Under the pieces are notes generated by a model. It was given only the letters and a program-made list of their open reading frames with translations, was not told where the DNA came from and did no database searches. A DNA stretch of 64,000 bases from Pelomyxa schiedti (taxonomy: Eukaryota; Evosea; Pelobiontida; Pelomyxidae), in NCBI GenBank assembly GCA_020536535.1, contig JAHLWZ010000791.1, positions 1 to 64,000 of the forward strand, in the 5' to 3' direction. Both the position numbers and the translations under genes were made by a program. Shown piece after piece: positions 21,850-33,300 of the stretch; position 1 is the first letter of the stretch, and each line of letters begins with the position of its first letter.

Positions 21850-23028
21850 GGTGAACCTGTGTCAACATTTTTTTTGCATTCTACCACTCTACAGTGAACC
21901 AAGAAATATATGGGGAGCTAGTTGACAATGATGGTGAGTAGAGGGGAAAACAGCTGAACTTCCAGCAGCTGTGTATAATGTCCCATTGCTGGAAGTACAG
22001 GTGGAATTGATGTCTTGTTTGGGTTGGTGGGGCTTGTGGTTTAATTGTATGTGGGTCTGTGGTTATACTTTTGTTCAAGGCGGGTCATATTGCTGGTATC
22101 TCGGGTGGACCACGGCTGCTTTTGTTGACAACCCCAAAGCCGAGCGGACCTCCACTCACACAAGTTCTTGCGGGAGTGTCGAGGTGTGGAAATTGTAGAG
22201 TCCAACGAGGGTTTTGGCTGCTGTCTTAGCAGAGTCTGGCGAGGGAATTACGTTCAGGATCTTGTGAGGGGCTTCGCGTTTAATTCGCGCCGGAGGTCAG
22301 AGTTATGTCCGCATCTGTTTAGGATGTGCTTCATCATTTCCGGAGAGTCACATCCATAGCGGCAAGTTGGGGCCACATCACAAAGATGCGGTTGTTGAGT
22401 GGCTTCATGTTAGTGGCTACTTGGAGTGCTTGATTATGGATCGATGGTGGGATTCCGGGGGTGTTGAGGTTTCTTGACTAAATTGAGCCAGTTGGTTTCA
22501 GTTGGTGGAGTGTCCATGGCAATGTGAAGTTTGTGGTGTAGGGGTTTGGTGGGTCGTTCTTGCATGATACTCCTGTAGATGTCAGTGGGTGTGCTCATGT
22601 GGGCTGGAATATGCTTATTGAGGAGGGCAATCTCCAAATTGGGCTGGTGTTATCTTTATTTGTGGGGTTATGACGATTGGGGTTGCGATAGGCTGAAGTT
22701 GCTGTTGCAACGTTCCACCACGTCATACAGCCAGGGTGTAGACAGCCCCCCTTGCTTTTTGAGGGTGGTGAGGTGCTCCGGGTGTGCAGTTTGAGGGGGT
22801 GATCAATCGGAAAATCTTGGTCATGTATGGTTTCCAGATGTCTGTTGGGGAGAAAACTTCGAATCGGCATTGGTATTGGAGGATGGAGTGGATGTAGATA
22901 TTGGCAGCCAACACTTTGCGTTGGAGGCCAATAACCTTCGGAATGATGGCTTGAGCTCTCTTGCAGGCTTTGTTGATTGCTGGTTCAATCTTTTCTTTAG
23001 CGGTGATGTGACCGATGTGTGCTGCTTC
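21850..23028 (-). mobile_element. non-LTR retrotransposon (LINE) 3' fragment 1, decayed
   Basis: On the minus strand, frames between 23055 and 22080 carry pieces of the C-terminal part of a LINE reverse transcriptase protein. There is a thumb-like segment (INKACKRAQAIIPKVIGLQR then KVLAANIYIHSILQYQCRF), a segment PTDIYRSIMQERPTKPLHHK then NWLNLVKKPQHPRNPTI, and a remnant of the terminal C-x-C-H-C knuckle near 22330-22370. Frames shift several times, so it is dead. The same family recurs at 25425-26216 and 26236-26622. Its right edge near 23028 cuts into the 5' part of copy 2 of the repeated gene. The upstream RT catalytic core is absent (5' truncation). Confidence 0.75.
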
Positions 23029-23029
23029 A

Positions 23030-24877
23030 TCATCCTCCATTATCACAACCACCACAGGGTCTTCAGCTTCTCCTTCCCCGTCTGCACCTCCATCCCGCTC
23101 GTCCTCGGCCTCATCGTTGCTGAGACAACTAGCTCCACCTCATCGTCGCAGAGACAACTAGCTACCAAAACCAAGACCCCTTCCTCTTCGTCCTCATCCT
23201 CCTCATCCATAGTAGTAACCTCGAGCCAGAAGAACGTGAATCCCCCAAAATCCAAAAAGGGGAGGGTAGATGAAGAGGCGGAGCCACGCAAACCACTCGT
23301 TGTCGGTCTCACTCCAACCATCAGCACCATCGCGGCTGCTGCTGTTGCTGAACGTGAAAGAGCCTCAGAAACAGGCACAAATGTGCCAAGCCTCACAGCC
23401 TCTTCTTCAATACAGTCAGAGGATCCAATTGGAACTCAAGAAAGCCTCACCAGCAATACCTCCGAATGTAAATCCGCAGCTCTGTTCGACACCACAATAA
23501 CCCCAGCAGCCAACGGTGTGGCTGAGACAAGAATGATTTCCGCATCCACAGGGGTTCCTCCTGGAAACTTCCAAGTGCCAAGGTCCGTGGAGCCGGACAT
23601 CGACGGAATATTCTTGCGAGAACAGATGGTGAGCCTTTTGGCGGGAACTCTTCCCCGGTGTGGAGGTGCATCTGCCCTGCGAGTTTTGACGCCGTCTTTG
23701 TTATATCCCGTCTTCGATTGGGCAAGGGCCACAGAGAAGAGGCTGGTCATCATGCTCCGCACAGCCACCAGTCAAGGAAGCCCAGACCAGCGAGCCCTGA
23801 AGCTCGGACTCTGGCAGGGGGCAGGTGTCATATCCTATGAAATGGAAGACAATCCCATTTTGCTTCACCCTGAAGACAACTGGTGGGTGACCTGGGCTGG
23901 AGAAGAAGGGTCAAGGGTTCCCTTCCATTTTCAAGCTTCGTAACTTGTGAAGCCCGGAAGATTGGAGGGTCTTGCTGGAGCACCGCGATCCTCCCCCTGG
24001 AGTATTTCACTGCCGGACAAACAGCCACTGGCTCCTTTATTACTGTGGGGAACCAGAATTTTACATTGAGACTGCCCTTCTGCCCCCACCACAAATTGGA
24101 GGTTCCCGGTCTTCCCCGTTGAAAGTTCAACAAGAAGACCTGGGCCTGTTGGAAGGGCACGTGATTTCCTTTGTCACCCTGAGCAAGAGGGAGCCCCACC
24201 TGGCGCTCCTCATTTCCCTGAAGATGAGCCCGACGATCTCGCCAACAGAGTATCAGATAATATTTTGGAATGTTAAGAAATCCTTGGAGAGCAAGCGATT
24301 ACACGAGATCGAGAGGTGGCCGGTAACTGGGACCCAGGCCCTGCCCCATGAGACCATTTCAATGGCATTTGTGATCAGGTCCGGTTCCTCTGATTACGAC
24401 TTGGGCGACGACGCAGTCGTGGTCGCCAAGTCATCGACGAGCAGAGTATACGTCATAAAGAGGAATTCAGCAGTGCCTCACCTCGTCCAAAGTGCTGGAT
24501 GTGAAGCCAGGAACTTGTTCCGAATCGGGAACGGAACCAAGTTCTGTGTGACGTACGACGGTAGATATGAAGTGCGAGACGTCAACACGCCAGAGGAGGT
24601 GCTGATGACCGTCGACACAACAGGGTTCGAGAGTGTCCAGTGGGAGACAAACAACGGTCTCATGCTGGCAACTTCAGAAAAGAGGAAGGTGGACCCCACG
24701 GATTGCACCAAATCCGACACCATCCAGCACATTCACGTGACGAACGTGGAGGACAACATACCACTGTTCAGGTTGAAGTTGATACAACGTTGGTACAACG
24801 TTGGTACGCTGAGACCTCCCTCGTCAGGTGTTTCTCGTTCTGTTCCCCTCGCAACCACACCCCAACAAAACCCGTGA
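23030..24877 (+). pseudogene. repeated lineage-specific gene, copy 2, 5'-truncated and frameshifted
   Basis: Closely similar to 19675-21493. It has lost the first ~80 codons, replaced by the LINE edge, and no start codon of its own is evident. Three further lesions show by comparison with copy 1: a 23-bp deletion at about 23901 with GGA microhomology at the junction, a TGA near 23947 where copy 1 has CAA, and an 11-bp tandem insertion near 24790 (repeat of ACAACGTTGGT). Two long frames remain (to 23943 and from about 23972). A 5' micro-duplication of CAACTAGCT-containing sequence lies near 23127-23165. Clearly non-functional as a full-length gene. Confidence 0.8.
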
Positions 24878-25007
24878 AACAAAAAATTTGTGGAGGGACT
24901 CTCAAAAAAGAAGGCGAGCCGGTCCCATAAGTCTTTGTTGGTGGAATCTCCCTTCTAAAAAAGCCGGCGAACGCCGCAACTAGACGCAAAGAAACTCACT
25001 TTCCAAG

Positions 25008-25255
25008 GCGAAATCAAATTAAGAGATTTCCAAAACGGGAGGGGCGAAAGTAGCTCTCCCAGAACCGAAAACCGTCCATGGGGAAAGAATAACCAAAGGA
25101 TACCCGTGGTGGAATAGGCGATGGGATTTGATGCGCTCTAGCCCTGACCTTGACCAATGTTAAGGGGGCGGATCTACTACACCTTGTCTGGCGGAGGCAA
25201 TGTCGGCCTGTGTTACCCTTGGTGAGGAATTTTGGTGAGGATCCCCAAAAAAAAA
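25008..25255. repeat. repeated 3'-flanking block, copy 2
   Basis: Second copy of the block at 21588-21840, in the same position relative to the repeated gene. It differs by point changes and short indels. Beyond it, 25320-25424 matches the sequence around the intact tRNA-Gln (18955-19080), so the duplicated unit appears to be gene, block, tRNA flank. Confidence 0.8.
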
Positions 25256-25376
25256 CCATTGAGAAGGGCGTGAACCTTGAAAATTTTTTTTTTTCTCTCC
25301 AGCCAAGCCTTGATTTGGACCAAAGTAAACGATAAAACCATAAACAATACAATCGGGAGGGTGAAGAGAAATTAAT

Positions 25377-25424
25377 GCTCAGAATGGAACTGAGATCAAG
25401 AGAGCCAATATCTCCCATACTAAC
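25377..25424 (-). pseudogene. tRNA-Gln pseudogene, 3' part
   Basis: Matches the anticodon arm, variable region and T arm of the intact tRNA-Gln, with changes in the anticodon loop (TATTGGC) and T loop (TTCCATT). The 3' acceptor strand is lost. The copy stops in the D arm after CCATACTAAC (plus-strand view), where a LINE fragment begins. The missing 5' part is found at 26217-26235. Confidence 0.8.
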
Positions 25425-26216
25425 TAAATACAGGTTAAGCCCACACAGACGGCAGGCGTGTGTTGTAGTTATTACTGAAAAACGGTGTGGTGGGGGGCTT
25501 CTAGTGTACCGTGAGTGGCGTGGTTGTATGTGCGGTGTGTTGCTGACCAGAGGCGGTTTTGTGACGGTCTGGGTCTTCTCCCCGGTGTTTATGGAGGGTG
25601 GTGTATGTGATTGGGAGGGATCACAGCTTCCAAGTCAATCTTCGATTGAGTTGGAAGACCAACGTTCCTAGTGGCGGATTTAGTGGTGTTCGGGGTGTTA
25701 GGAGTGACATTCAGAGTCTTCGGGGAGTTTAACCGGAGTTCCTTGCGGATTGCGGCATTGTGGCGGCATGTGTTGAGGATGTGCTTGACCGATTCCGGGG
25801 AATTGCAGCCGTGCCGGCATGTTGAAGCAATGAGGAGGATGTGGTACAGGCGGTTGTTCAGGGGCTTCATGCCGGTTGCAATTTGGAGAGCAAGGTTCCG
25901 CAGGGTTGGAGGGATTCCCTTGGTGTTGAGATTCTTAACCAGGTTCATCCAGTGAGCCGGTGTTGGTTTCTCTATCATTGTGGTCCGAAGCTTGTGGCGC
26001 AGGGATTTTCCTGGGGTTCGTCCAGGATTGCCCTGTAAATGTCAGTAGGGTTCCTGAGGGTTGGTGGAATCTTCTCATTGAACGCGTGGATTATCTGCAG
26101 TGGGGAGGTTCTTTGGGTCCGTGCAGTTTGGGTGCCTGACGGCTGACACAGCGGTGGCAACATTCCACCATGCCATGTCCAGCAGGGGGTGGCAAAGCCC
26201 CATCTGCTGTGAGCGT
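25425..26216 (-). mobile_element. LINE 3' fragment 2, inserted in tRNA-Gln copy
   Basis: Minus-strand frames encode the C-terminal end of a non-LTR retrotransposon protein: RNPTDIYRAILDEPQENP, then PAHWMNLVKNLNTKGIPPTL, then the terminal zinc-knuckle-like CRHGCNSPESVKHILNTCRH (about 25770-25830). The same order of motifs occurs in fragment 1. The reading frame shifts near 25978, so it is decayed. The reverse-transcriptase core is missing. The left and right edges lie inside a tRNA-Gln sequence whose two parts flank it. The short sequence TTAAGCCCACA stands just inside the left edge and just after the right tRNA piece. Confidence 0.78.
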
Positions 26217-26235
26217 TAACCACTATACTACGGAG
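26217..26235 (-). pseudogene. tRNA-Gln pseudogene, 5' part
   Basis: Plus-strand TAACCACTATACTACGGAG matches the 5' acceptor strand and D arm of the intact tRNA-Gln (TAACCATTATACTACGGAG) with one mismatch. With 25377-25424 it makes up one tRNA copy split by about 790 bp of LINE sequence. Confidence 0.75.
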
Positions 26236-26622
26236 TTAAGCCCACATGTCGGGCATTTTTTATACTGGGATTGGGGAGTGTATGGTGGCTGCTACGGTGT
26301 GGTGTTGGGTTATTTGGTTTGCGCAATGCTTTGTTTGTTTTGGGTTGTGTTTGTTTTTTGTTGTGTGTTTGGCTTGACGGCGATTTGGCGGTTACTGGTT
26401 ATACTGATTTAATTGTAGGTGGGGCTGCAGTTATTGGTTTGTTCATGGCGGGTCATATTGCTGGTTTCTTGGGAGGACAACGGCTGCTTTTTGGACAATC
26501 CCAAAGCCGAACGAACCTCCACTCGCGCTAATTCCTGCGAGAGTGTTGAGGTGTGGTAATTGTAGAGTCCGACGAGGGTTTTGGCTGCTGTCTTAGCAGA
26601 GTCCGGCGAAAGTGCCACAGCC
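26236..26622 (-). mobile_element. LINE 3' fragment 3
   Basis: The interval 26447-26615 is about 85-90% alike by eye to 22080-22250 in LINE fragment 1, including the minus-strand peptide ARVEVRSALGLSKKQ and the stretch GAGGGTTTTGGCTGCTGTCTTAGCAGAGTC. It starts directly after the 5' part of the split tRNA. Its left part (26250-26440) is G/T-rich and may be 3' UTR of the element. No intact frame. Confidence 0.65.
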
Positions 26623-26894
26623 TACCAACAGCCCTCAGCTTCTATACGGGAAGTACTGTCATCCTACATCTAAGGCACAGACTAAGGTCCTGGAAGTACC
26701 ACACCACGGCACGGCATATGTACTTGGCTTGGTTTTTTTTTTTTTTTATCTCTTGCGTGCCAGTTGGGGGTAGTAGTGGCAGTGGTAGTGGCAGTGGCAG
26801 TGGCAGTAGACACCGGAGGTTCTCTCCCACACGAAGGAGGCGCGGCCGAGGTAGTTGTGCCTGGCACTGGCACTGGCACTACCGCCGAGCTGCG

Positions 26895-27060
26895 AGGTAC
26901 GAGAGGGCGCACAGGGACCGCCCCCGGCGTCGGCGCACGCCAGGCACACCGTGTGCCGGCACGTGTAGGGCAACGGGACGGACCAGGCCCACCAGTACCG
27001 AGGGGCCCCCCCGAGCACGACGACGAGTCGCACACGCCGCACCACACCGTCTCCTCCTAC
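26895..27060 (-). other. possible decayed RING-finger segment in a GC-rich island
   Basis: On the minus strand one frame gives TCRHTVCLACADAGGGPC, which has the spacing of zinc ligands 3 to 7 of a RING (C-x-H-x3-C-x2-C-x7-C). Just upstream, in a different frame, lies CGVCDSSSCSG, which could supply the first pair. A G7/C7 run (27003-27009) separates them, so a frameshift or sequencing error there would join them. The surrounding 26760-27060 is very GC-rich and Ser-Gly repetitive. It could be a small gene, a pseudogene or chance. Confidence 0.3.
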
Positions 27061-27313
27061 GTATCGTGTTCTTCCTGTTGCATCTTCAGCGAACGAATGT
27101 CCCACTGGCGGCTAGTCCATGCAATGTTTCTGAAAGATGTTACGCATGTCACCCCTGTCACCCACGTAAGGATCTTCTGGACCACGTGTTGGGAGCGCCA
27201 CCGGGAGAGAATAGGTTACCCCACCAACTTGGAAGTTCGGAAAACCCAAAACAAACGCGAAAATCAAGAGTTGAACTCCAACAAAATCAAACAACACCAC
27301 ACCCCACAGCTGG

Positions 27314-30300
27314 ATGAGCGGGGCTGGTGACGCACGGGTGCCGGAACAGCGACAATCACCTTCCATGTCCCAACAGATCTCCACGTCCGCGACATCGATG
27401 CCAATGCCGCCGTTGCCGTTTTCGCCTATGTCTACGAGAACGACGGCGTCGTGCTTTTCTCCCCTGCCGCCACCCGCGCAGATCGCGATACCTAGAACTA
27501 CGTCGCCGCCGACGGGAGCGCGGCCGGTGTCGCCGCCTTCGTCTCAGCAGCGAAGGACGAATGTGACCGGGAGTGGACTGCTTGGAACTGGGGCCACGAC
27601 AGCAGCGCCGACGACCGCGACGCCGCAGCAAGTGGAGGCGCTGAGGAAGGCTTTTTCCTGTCTGGAGGGTTACATAAACCAGCTCTCTGTGTTTATGGCT
27701 CATCGCGAGTGGACGTCGCGCGAGATGGTGTACTCCACGCAAACGGTGCAGGCATTTGAACAGTTTGTGAAGCTCGCGGAGAGTGGCAATGAACCAAACT
27801 TGGTGGACTATGCACACAGGATTGTTCGCTCCCTATACTCGGCGGTGGAGAAGTTGAATCCAAAGAGAGTGTCTGAGATATTTCCGTTTCTCATTGTTCT
27901 TGTTCTCAGTGCCCTCTCGTATTTATCGTTTCCTTTTGATTTCAAACCAATGAAAATGCAAGAGTAATTGAGAAACTGGATCATAAAAAAGAACCGGTAT
28001 GCACACTGGATAAGTTGTTTGCTATCATACATCGTCAAGCTCTGAAAGTTTCCTCAAGTGATGATGTTTCAAGAAAGGAGTCTGCCATCTTATCTGTATT
28101 GAAATTTTCCTGCTATTTCCCTCGATTAATTCCTTCCCCCTATAAACAAAAGGCTATAAGCAAGTACGATGGCAGTTCTGTTTTTGCCAAACTTGGTGAA
28201 CTCTTGGAAAGTAGGTTATCATCTAAAGTTCACCTTCAGGTAAAACCCTGAACTTGTCATCAGTAACTTCCCTTAACATCACAGGCATCCTTTGAAATGT
28301 CTCTACGTTTATTGTACATGGGATTTCACCTTGTTGTGAAAGATGAGTCCTCTGAACAAGTCAGTGAAAATTTTGTCGTTCTACCATTCATGAATCCATA
28401 AGGTTGTTGAAAATTGGAAATCCTCCATCAAATTTATTGGGCGACACTCATTCACAACAATTAGAGATATATTTTTTTCGTACATTTCAAATTTATCAAA
28501 AAAACCCTGTAACAACAAGTAGGCCACTTGTCTTGTGCTCAAGAATTTCACTCTCCACACCTTATTCCGTCTCCTTGGCTGTATTACATGGGCTATTGGA
28601 GACCACAAAAAACGAGTCCCACAACTGCAAAATATCTGTGGAACAGCAACTTTCTCATATGTCTCAAGTACCGGCATTGGTGTATTGGACCTGTCCAGCT
28701 AAGTTCAAAATTCCTCATGATGACATCAATGCCATCCAGGTAGGCTTTCTCTTAGTTGTGCACTCAAATTTCTACTTACTGCATTAGGAACTATCAGAGA
28801 TACTACGAGGTTCTTTTAACCATTTTTTCAGGTGTTTTAACACACCCAACAGCATTTTTGGATGTATCATGCCCAAGGGACAGGAGTAGTGTCTTGCTGC
28901 CCTTATTTGTGGAATGGTGGTATTGGCTGCTGGGGATCGTTCAAGAGGTCTCCAATGAAGAACAGTAAACCTATTTGTGGGACTTTTTTTGTATCAGAAT
29001 AATCACATTCTATAGAAATAAATTCCTCTTGACAAAGTCTTTTTCTGAGGTGTCTGTTTATTATTGAATATTTTAATTTCTATTTCTGCTCACACATTCT
29101 CAGAGATCAATACACTGTGGCGTAACCAGACTACAGCAAGAGCTTACCAAAAAGGGGGCTTCTGTGACCACTTTTTTTGATGAATCTCTCAGATACTACG
29201 TAAAGACTACAACCATTTCAATTGAAGATGTCCCAAAGTTGTCCAACCTAAATTGTACAATGATTTATTTCAGTGTAGAATTCCAACAACTTACATGGAT
29301 TTGGCTACTATTTCAACCTTGCTAGAACACCAATTTGAATCTCTTTCGATCCAGCAATCAGCGCAACTAATCGAGCATTATGCAACCTTGCTATCTGCTA
29401 GTCCTCCTTTCAAGGTGTTATTTAGGCCCTTGGGTATTGTTTTATCAAGTGCTAATAGGTGAGGGATTCAATTTGTTCTTGTAGTTTTTCATTTTCCCAC
29501 AAGGTTTATTGAAGCACTTTCAATACCATTTTTCTGTCCTTGTTATGCACACTTTTTTGATCCCTTTAATGAGGCACAATTTATTTTTACAAAGACCCAC
29601 TTGTTGAAAGAGGTACTCCAAGTTTCATTTGTCACTCACTTACTTTTCTTTTCTTTTAGGTACCAATGCGTTCGTTTCAGGAGATTGCAACTGCCCTCTT
29701 AAACGAAGCTAATCCAGAAAAGGACAGCAATACTTTGCACCAGCTTATTCTTCGGTCTTTGGGTACGACACCCTTCTTTTCCAGTGTTTTAACTTACATC
29801 TGCACTTTAGCCTCCATGTTTATACGGTATGATCTAAGCATAGTAGGCTGATCCAAGGTTGACTCATTGTCAGGACGGAAGTACCCCCTGAAAAGCCTAT
29901 TCCTACGCAACTTGATTCTTTGGGGAACTGGTTTCACAGTCAAGTCTCACAAATCCCTCAAGTCAAAAACACTACACTCTTTTTTGCCACATTGATGGAG
30001 TGCCTGAGGACAAGATGTGATTTATCACGAAGTGATGTATTACACCTATCTCAGGATGTTTTGCCCTTGATTGCAGAGGAAGTGGCAAGCACCCACAAAT
30101 TTGCATTAAGCTATGCATCGTACAGACAACAAGTATACCTCAAGACTGTAAAACGTGCAACTCATTCCTTCAGATTCTTGAAAAAATACAAGTTCCCATT
30201 GAGGAACTTTGTGAGAAACATCTCACAAAGCAGACACTGGATTCTCTTTGCGCACATCAGTAATCAGAAACTTATCAGTGTCTCTTTTCAATGTTACATT

Positions 30301-33300
30301 AGGTCTAAGCACAACATGTCTCAGTATGACCAACTCGGAATCATAACCTCCAGTCTTTTCCCATCATTTACATTTCGACCTGCAAAACAACTTTATGAAG
30401 CCTTTATACTTTGTAAAGAACAGCTGGAACTGTTAAACCTTGTTCGCAGCTGGCTCATACAACAAGCAAGAATTCAAGTCAAGAACCTTACCACAGAACC
30501 CAATGTAGTTGTCCACTTCCACTCTACAAATCTTAACTAAATAGGTGGACTCTGGATACCTCGATGAACTGGAGACAGCTGTGGACCAGTACAGAACGAT
30601 ATTCTCTGGACTGGACCCCCTCCACCTGGATATGGTTTCCACCCATGCTTATGGTTTCTCTTCTCAACATTTAGCACTATTTTGTAGATGAAGTTCTTTC
30701 TTCCCAAAAGCAATACACTCTTCGAGGAGATTGTTAAAGAAAAACTAGAAGAGCATTTGGTACTTAGCTATTTTCTTTGGTCATTGCTGCTACCCTCATA
30801 CTTTAGGAAATGGATCTGGAACAATTTTCTATGGTGTTATCGGAGGTCTATTCCACTATGGAAAACCTGATTACGGGCATATCTCTGTTTTCTAAGGTTG
30901 TCTCTTGAGTTGTAAGGCACTTGTAATGGAGTTTCAGGTTAAGCATTTACTGCAGGCTGTAACAATCAAAAAAATTAAAACCCCCATTGTTCAGGAAGTG
31001 TATGTTTCTGTTTGTGTGGAAGTCTTAAGAAATTGAATCAGGCAACAATATTTTTCCTTATGTGGGAAAAACTATGAGGCTGTATCCCATTATTTGCAAG
31101 ATGGGCTCATTCTTGTGCAATATCTTGATCATATACCTGCTGTCACAAACTGCTGTAATCAGTTTTCGATTTGCTGTGCTTCCGCAGATAATCTCGGAGG
31201 GATGGTTCATAACCTTGACCATCAGTCTGTATGTCTTGCATCATAAAAGTTTTGCTCTCATCTTAATATGAGAAAGATACCTCTCAACAGATGCTCGGGT
31301 GTGCTGAAGGGACTACGAGAAGAGGTTTGTTGAATCTCACTTTTTCCCCACAAATGAAAATACCCAGATTTTCGACTTGACACCTGACCACCTCTCGTTT
31401 TTCCGTACTCTCAGTATTTCCGGTGATGTTGTTCAATGGTTCAAGGTGTTTCATTCTAGCCTCTGTAAACCATCCAATAACGTAAACAGACCTTTGAGGT
31501 ATCACAATTCCAGCAGAAGTCTGTTCTTGTACGTGGGACCACACATGGGTTGAGCTTCCGACTTGTCTTTTGCGTCCTGATACATCTTTAGCTGGAAATT
31601 TGGGCAAGATTTACAAATATGTGTGGAGAATTCCTACACTGCGTTACATGGCTTTGTTGAAATGTGTTCCACTCCCGATTCTGAACGCATGCTCCTCTGT
31701 GATCTCTGCAATACCTTGAAAAAAGTTTTTGAGAGGAACACTGTGGAAGACGTGGTTTTTAATGTTCGAGCTGTCTTTGAAAATTTGCCACAAATCAAGT
31801 TGATGTATTCTGGAACTGCTCTTAATCTTGACGCTTTATTACCTTGTATATCTCTTTCATAGATGTGAAAGCTCAACTTGAAACAGATATAACGAAACTC
31901 CGACAAGATGGGCAGTACCAAAGTTGTTTGTCACTCAACCCCAAGGGGGAATCACTTGTCATGCTATTGCATGAGCAGAACACTATTCAAGAGTTGTCAC
32001 ACTCATTCCTTATGAACCTCATTAGAGCTTCTAAAATATTCATTACCGGTGCTGGTGAGTGCTTCAGCACTTTTCTATCCTTTCATAATTATTTTCAAGA
32101 CGAAAGAGACCACACGAATGTGGGAGAATTTGTGCAAATCTTCACTTGGGTGGAGGTTGTGAAGTTACTTGCACTTTTCAAATTTTTACATATGAAAGGA
32201 AATGCATAGAATTCGACTGAAATTGGAAGCCAAAGGACATCCAGCATTTCAAGGGATTTCTACCATACTCAACAAACTTGGTGAAATCAACAAAGTGGAC
32301 TTCTTCCACAATTTGTATTTGCAGGTCACACTCCCCGTCTTCCTCTCTGTCTTAACCACTAAAAGATGGAGCAAACATTGCAACAATGGAAGTCGGCTCT
32401 AAAGGACGTTTACCAAGTACTTATTCATAAGACACACTGTTTTCCTTATTGAACCTTAGAAAGCACCTCGCTTAAATTTTGTCACTGCCAAGCAACTTTC
32501 TTCTTTTGGACAAATTCTGAGCACAGTGGTTGAGCTTCCTTCTGTGGAAGATGTTCATTTGACATCAATAGCTGCCTATCTTCAGACTTGTTTTCCAGAC
32601 GTGAACCAAATCACCCTTGGATCTGTCCGTCAAGCTGTTAAAGCTTCTTCAGAAGGTTTTGGTGAACACCCTAAAGTCTGGGATGCCATTTCCATGCTGA
32701 AGCTTGTACTGCTATGTGTTAACCAATTTGGCAGTAATGTGAAAGTAGTTCCCCGAGAAGAGGTGCATGAAGTGTCAGTAATACTTGCAGAACAATTCAC
32801 TCCATGTGGTCTAATGTATCTGCTGTTTGACCTTTTTGCAAGCAAACCATATCACCCATCTCTCGTGCTTGATGGGAAAACTGCTACAAAATCAGATGTT
32901 AAACGCCTTCTTTCATGCATTGCTACTTTCAAGGACTTATGTTTTGCTGTTGTGGGCTTGAATCAAATGACAGAAGAACTGAGGAAGAGGATATATCAAT
33001 GGTCGATTGTGACAGCGCAACAAGAAAACCCTAAGATTGCCCAAGTTTTCTTGATATTTACAACCAAGGTTGGCATTGATGTATTCTTTTCTTGGGATAC
33101 CAAGCAGCAAGAAGCAGTAGTTGAACAAGTTAAAACCAAGCTGCTGGGGCACAGTCTTACCCCAGAAAAGCTTCTTGGGGATAAAATTAGTATTGCAGTC
33201 TACACTGATGGTGCAAGATGTGGAAAAAGTACAGAGATTAGACATGTGATGTCAGAGTACGCACGAAACCATCCTGGGACTGAAACACTCACCTTCAGTG

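Noticed and set aside
22080-22250. Independent gene sharing sequence with 26447-26615
   Set aside because: Both intervals are 3'-terminal LINE sequence, in line with neighbouring RT motifs, not separate genes.
22870-23029. N-terminal ~50 residues of the long frame entering copy 2
   Set aside because: This part is the antisense of LINE fragment 1; homology with copy 1 begins only near 23030.
26553-27317. 254-codon plus-strand frame with Ser-Gly and Arg-rich runs
   Set aside because: Begins within LINE fragment 3, lacks a convincing start, and is compositionally random over the GC island.
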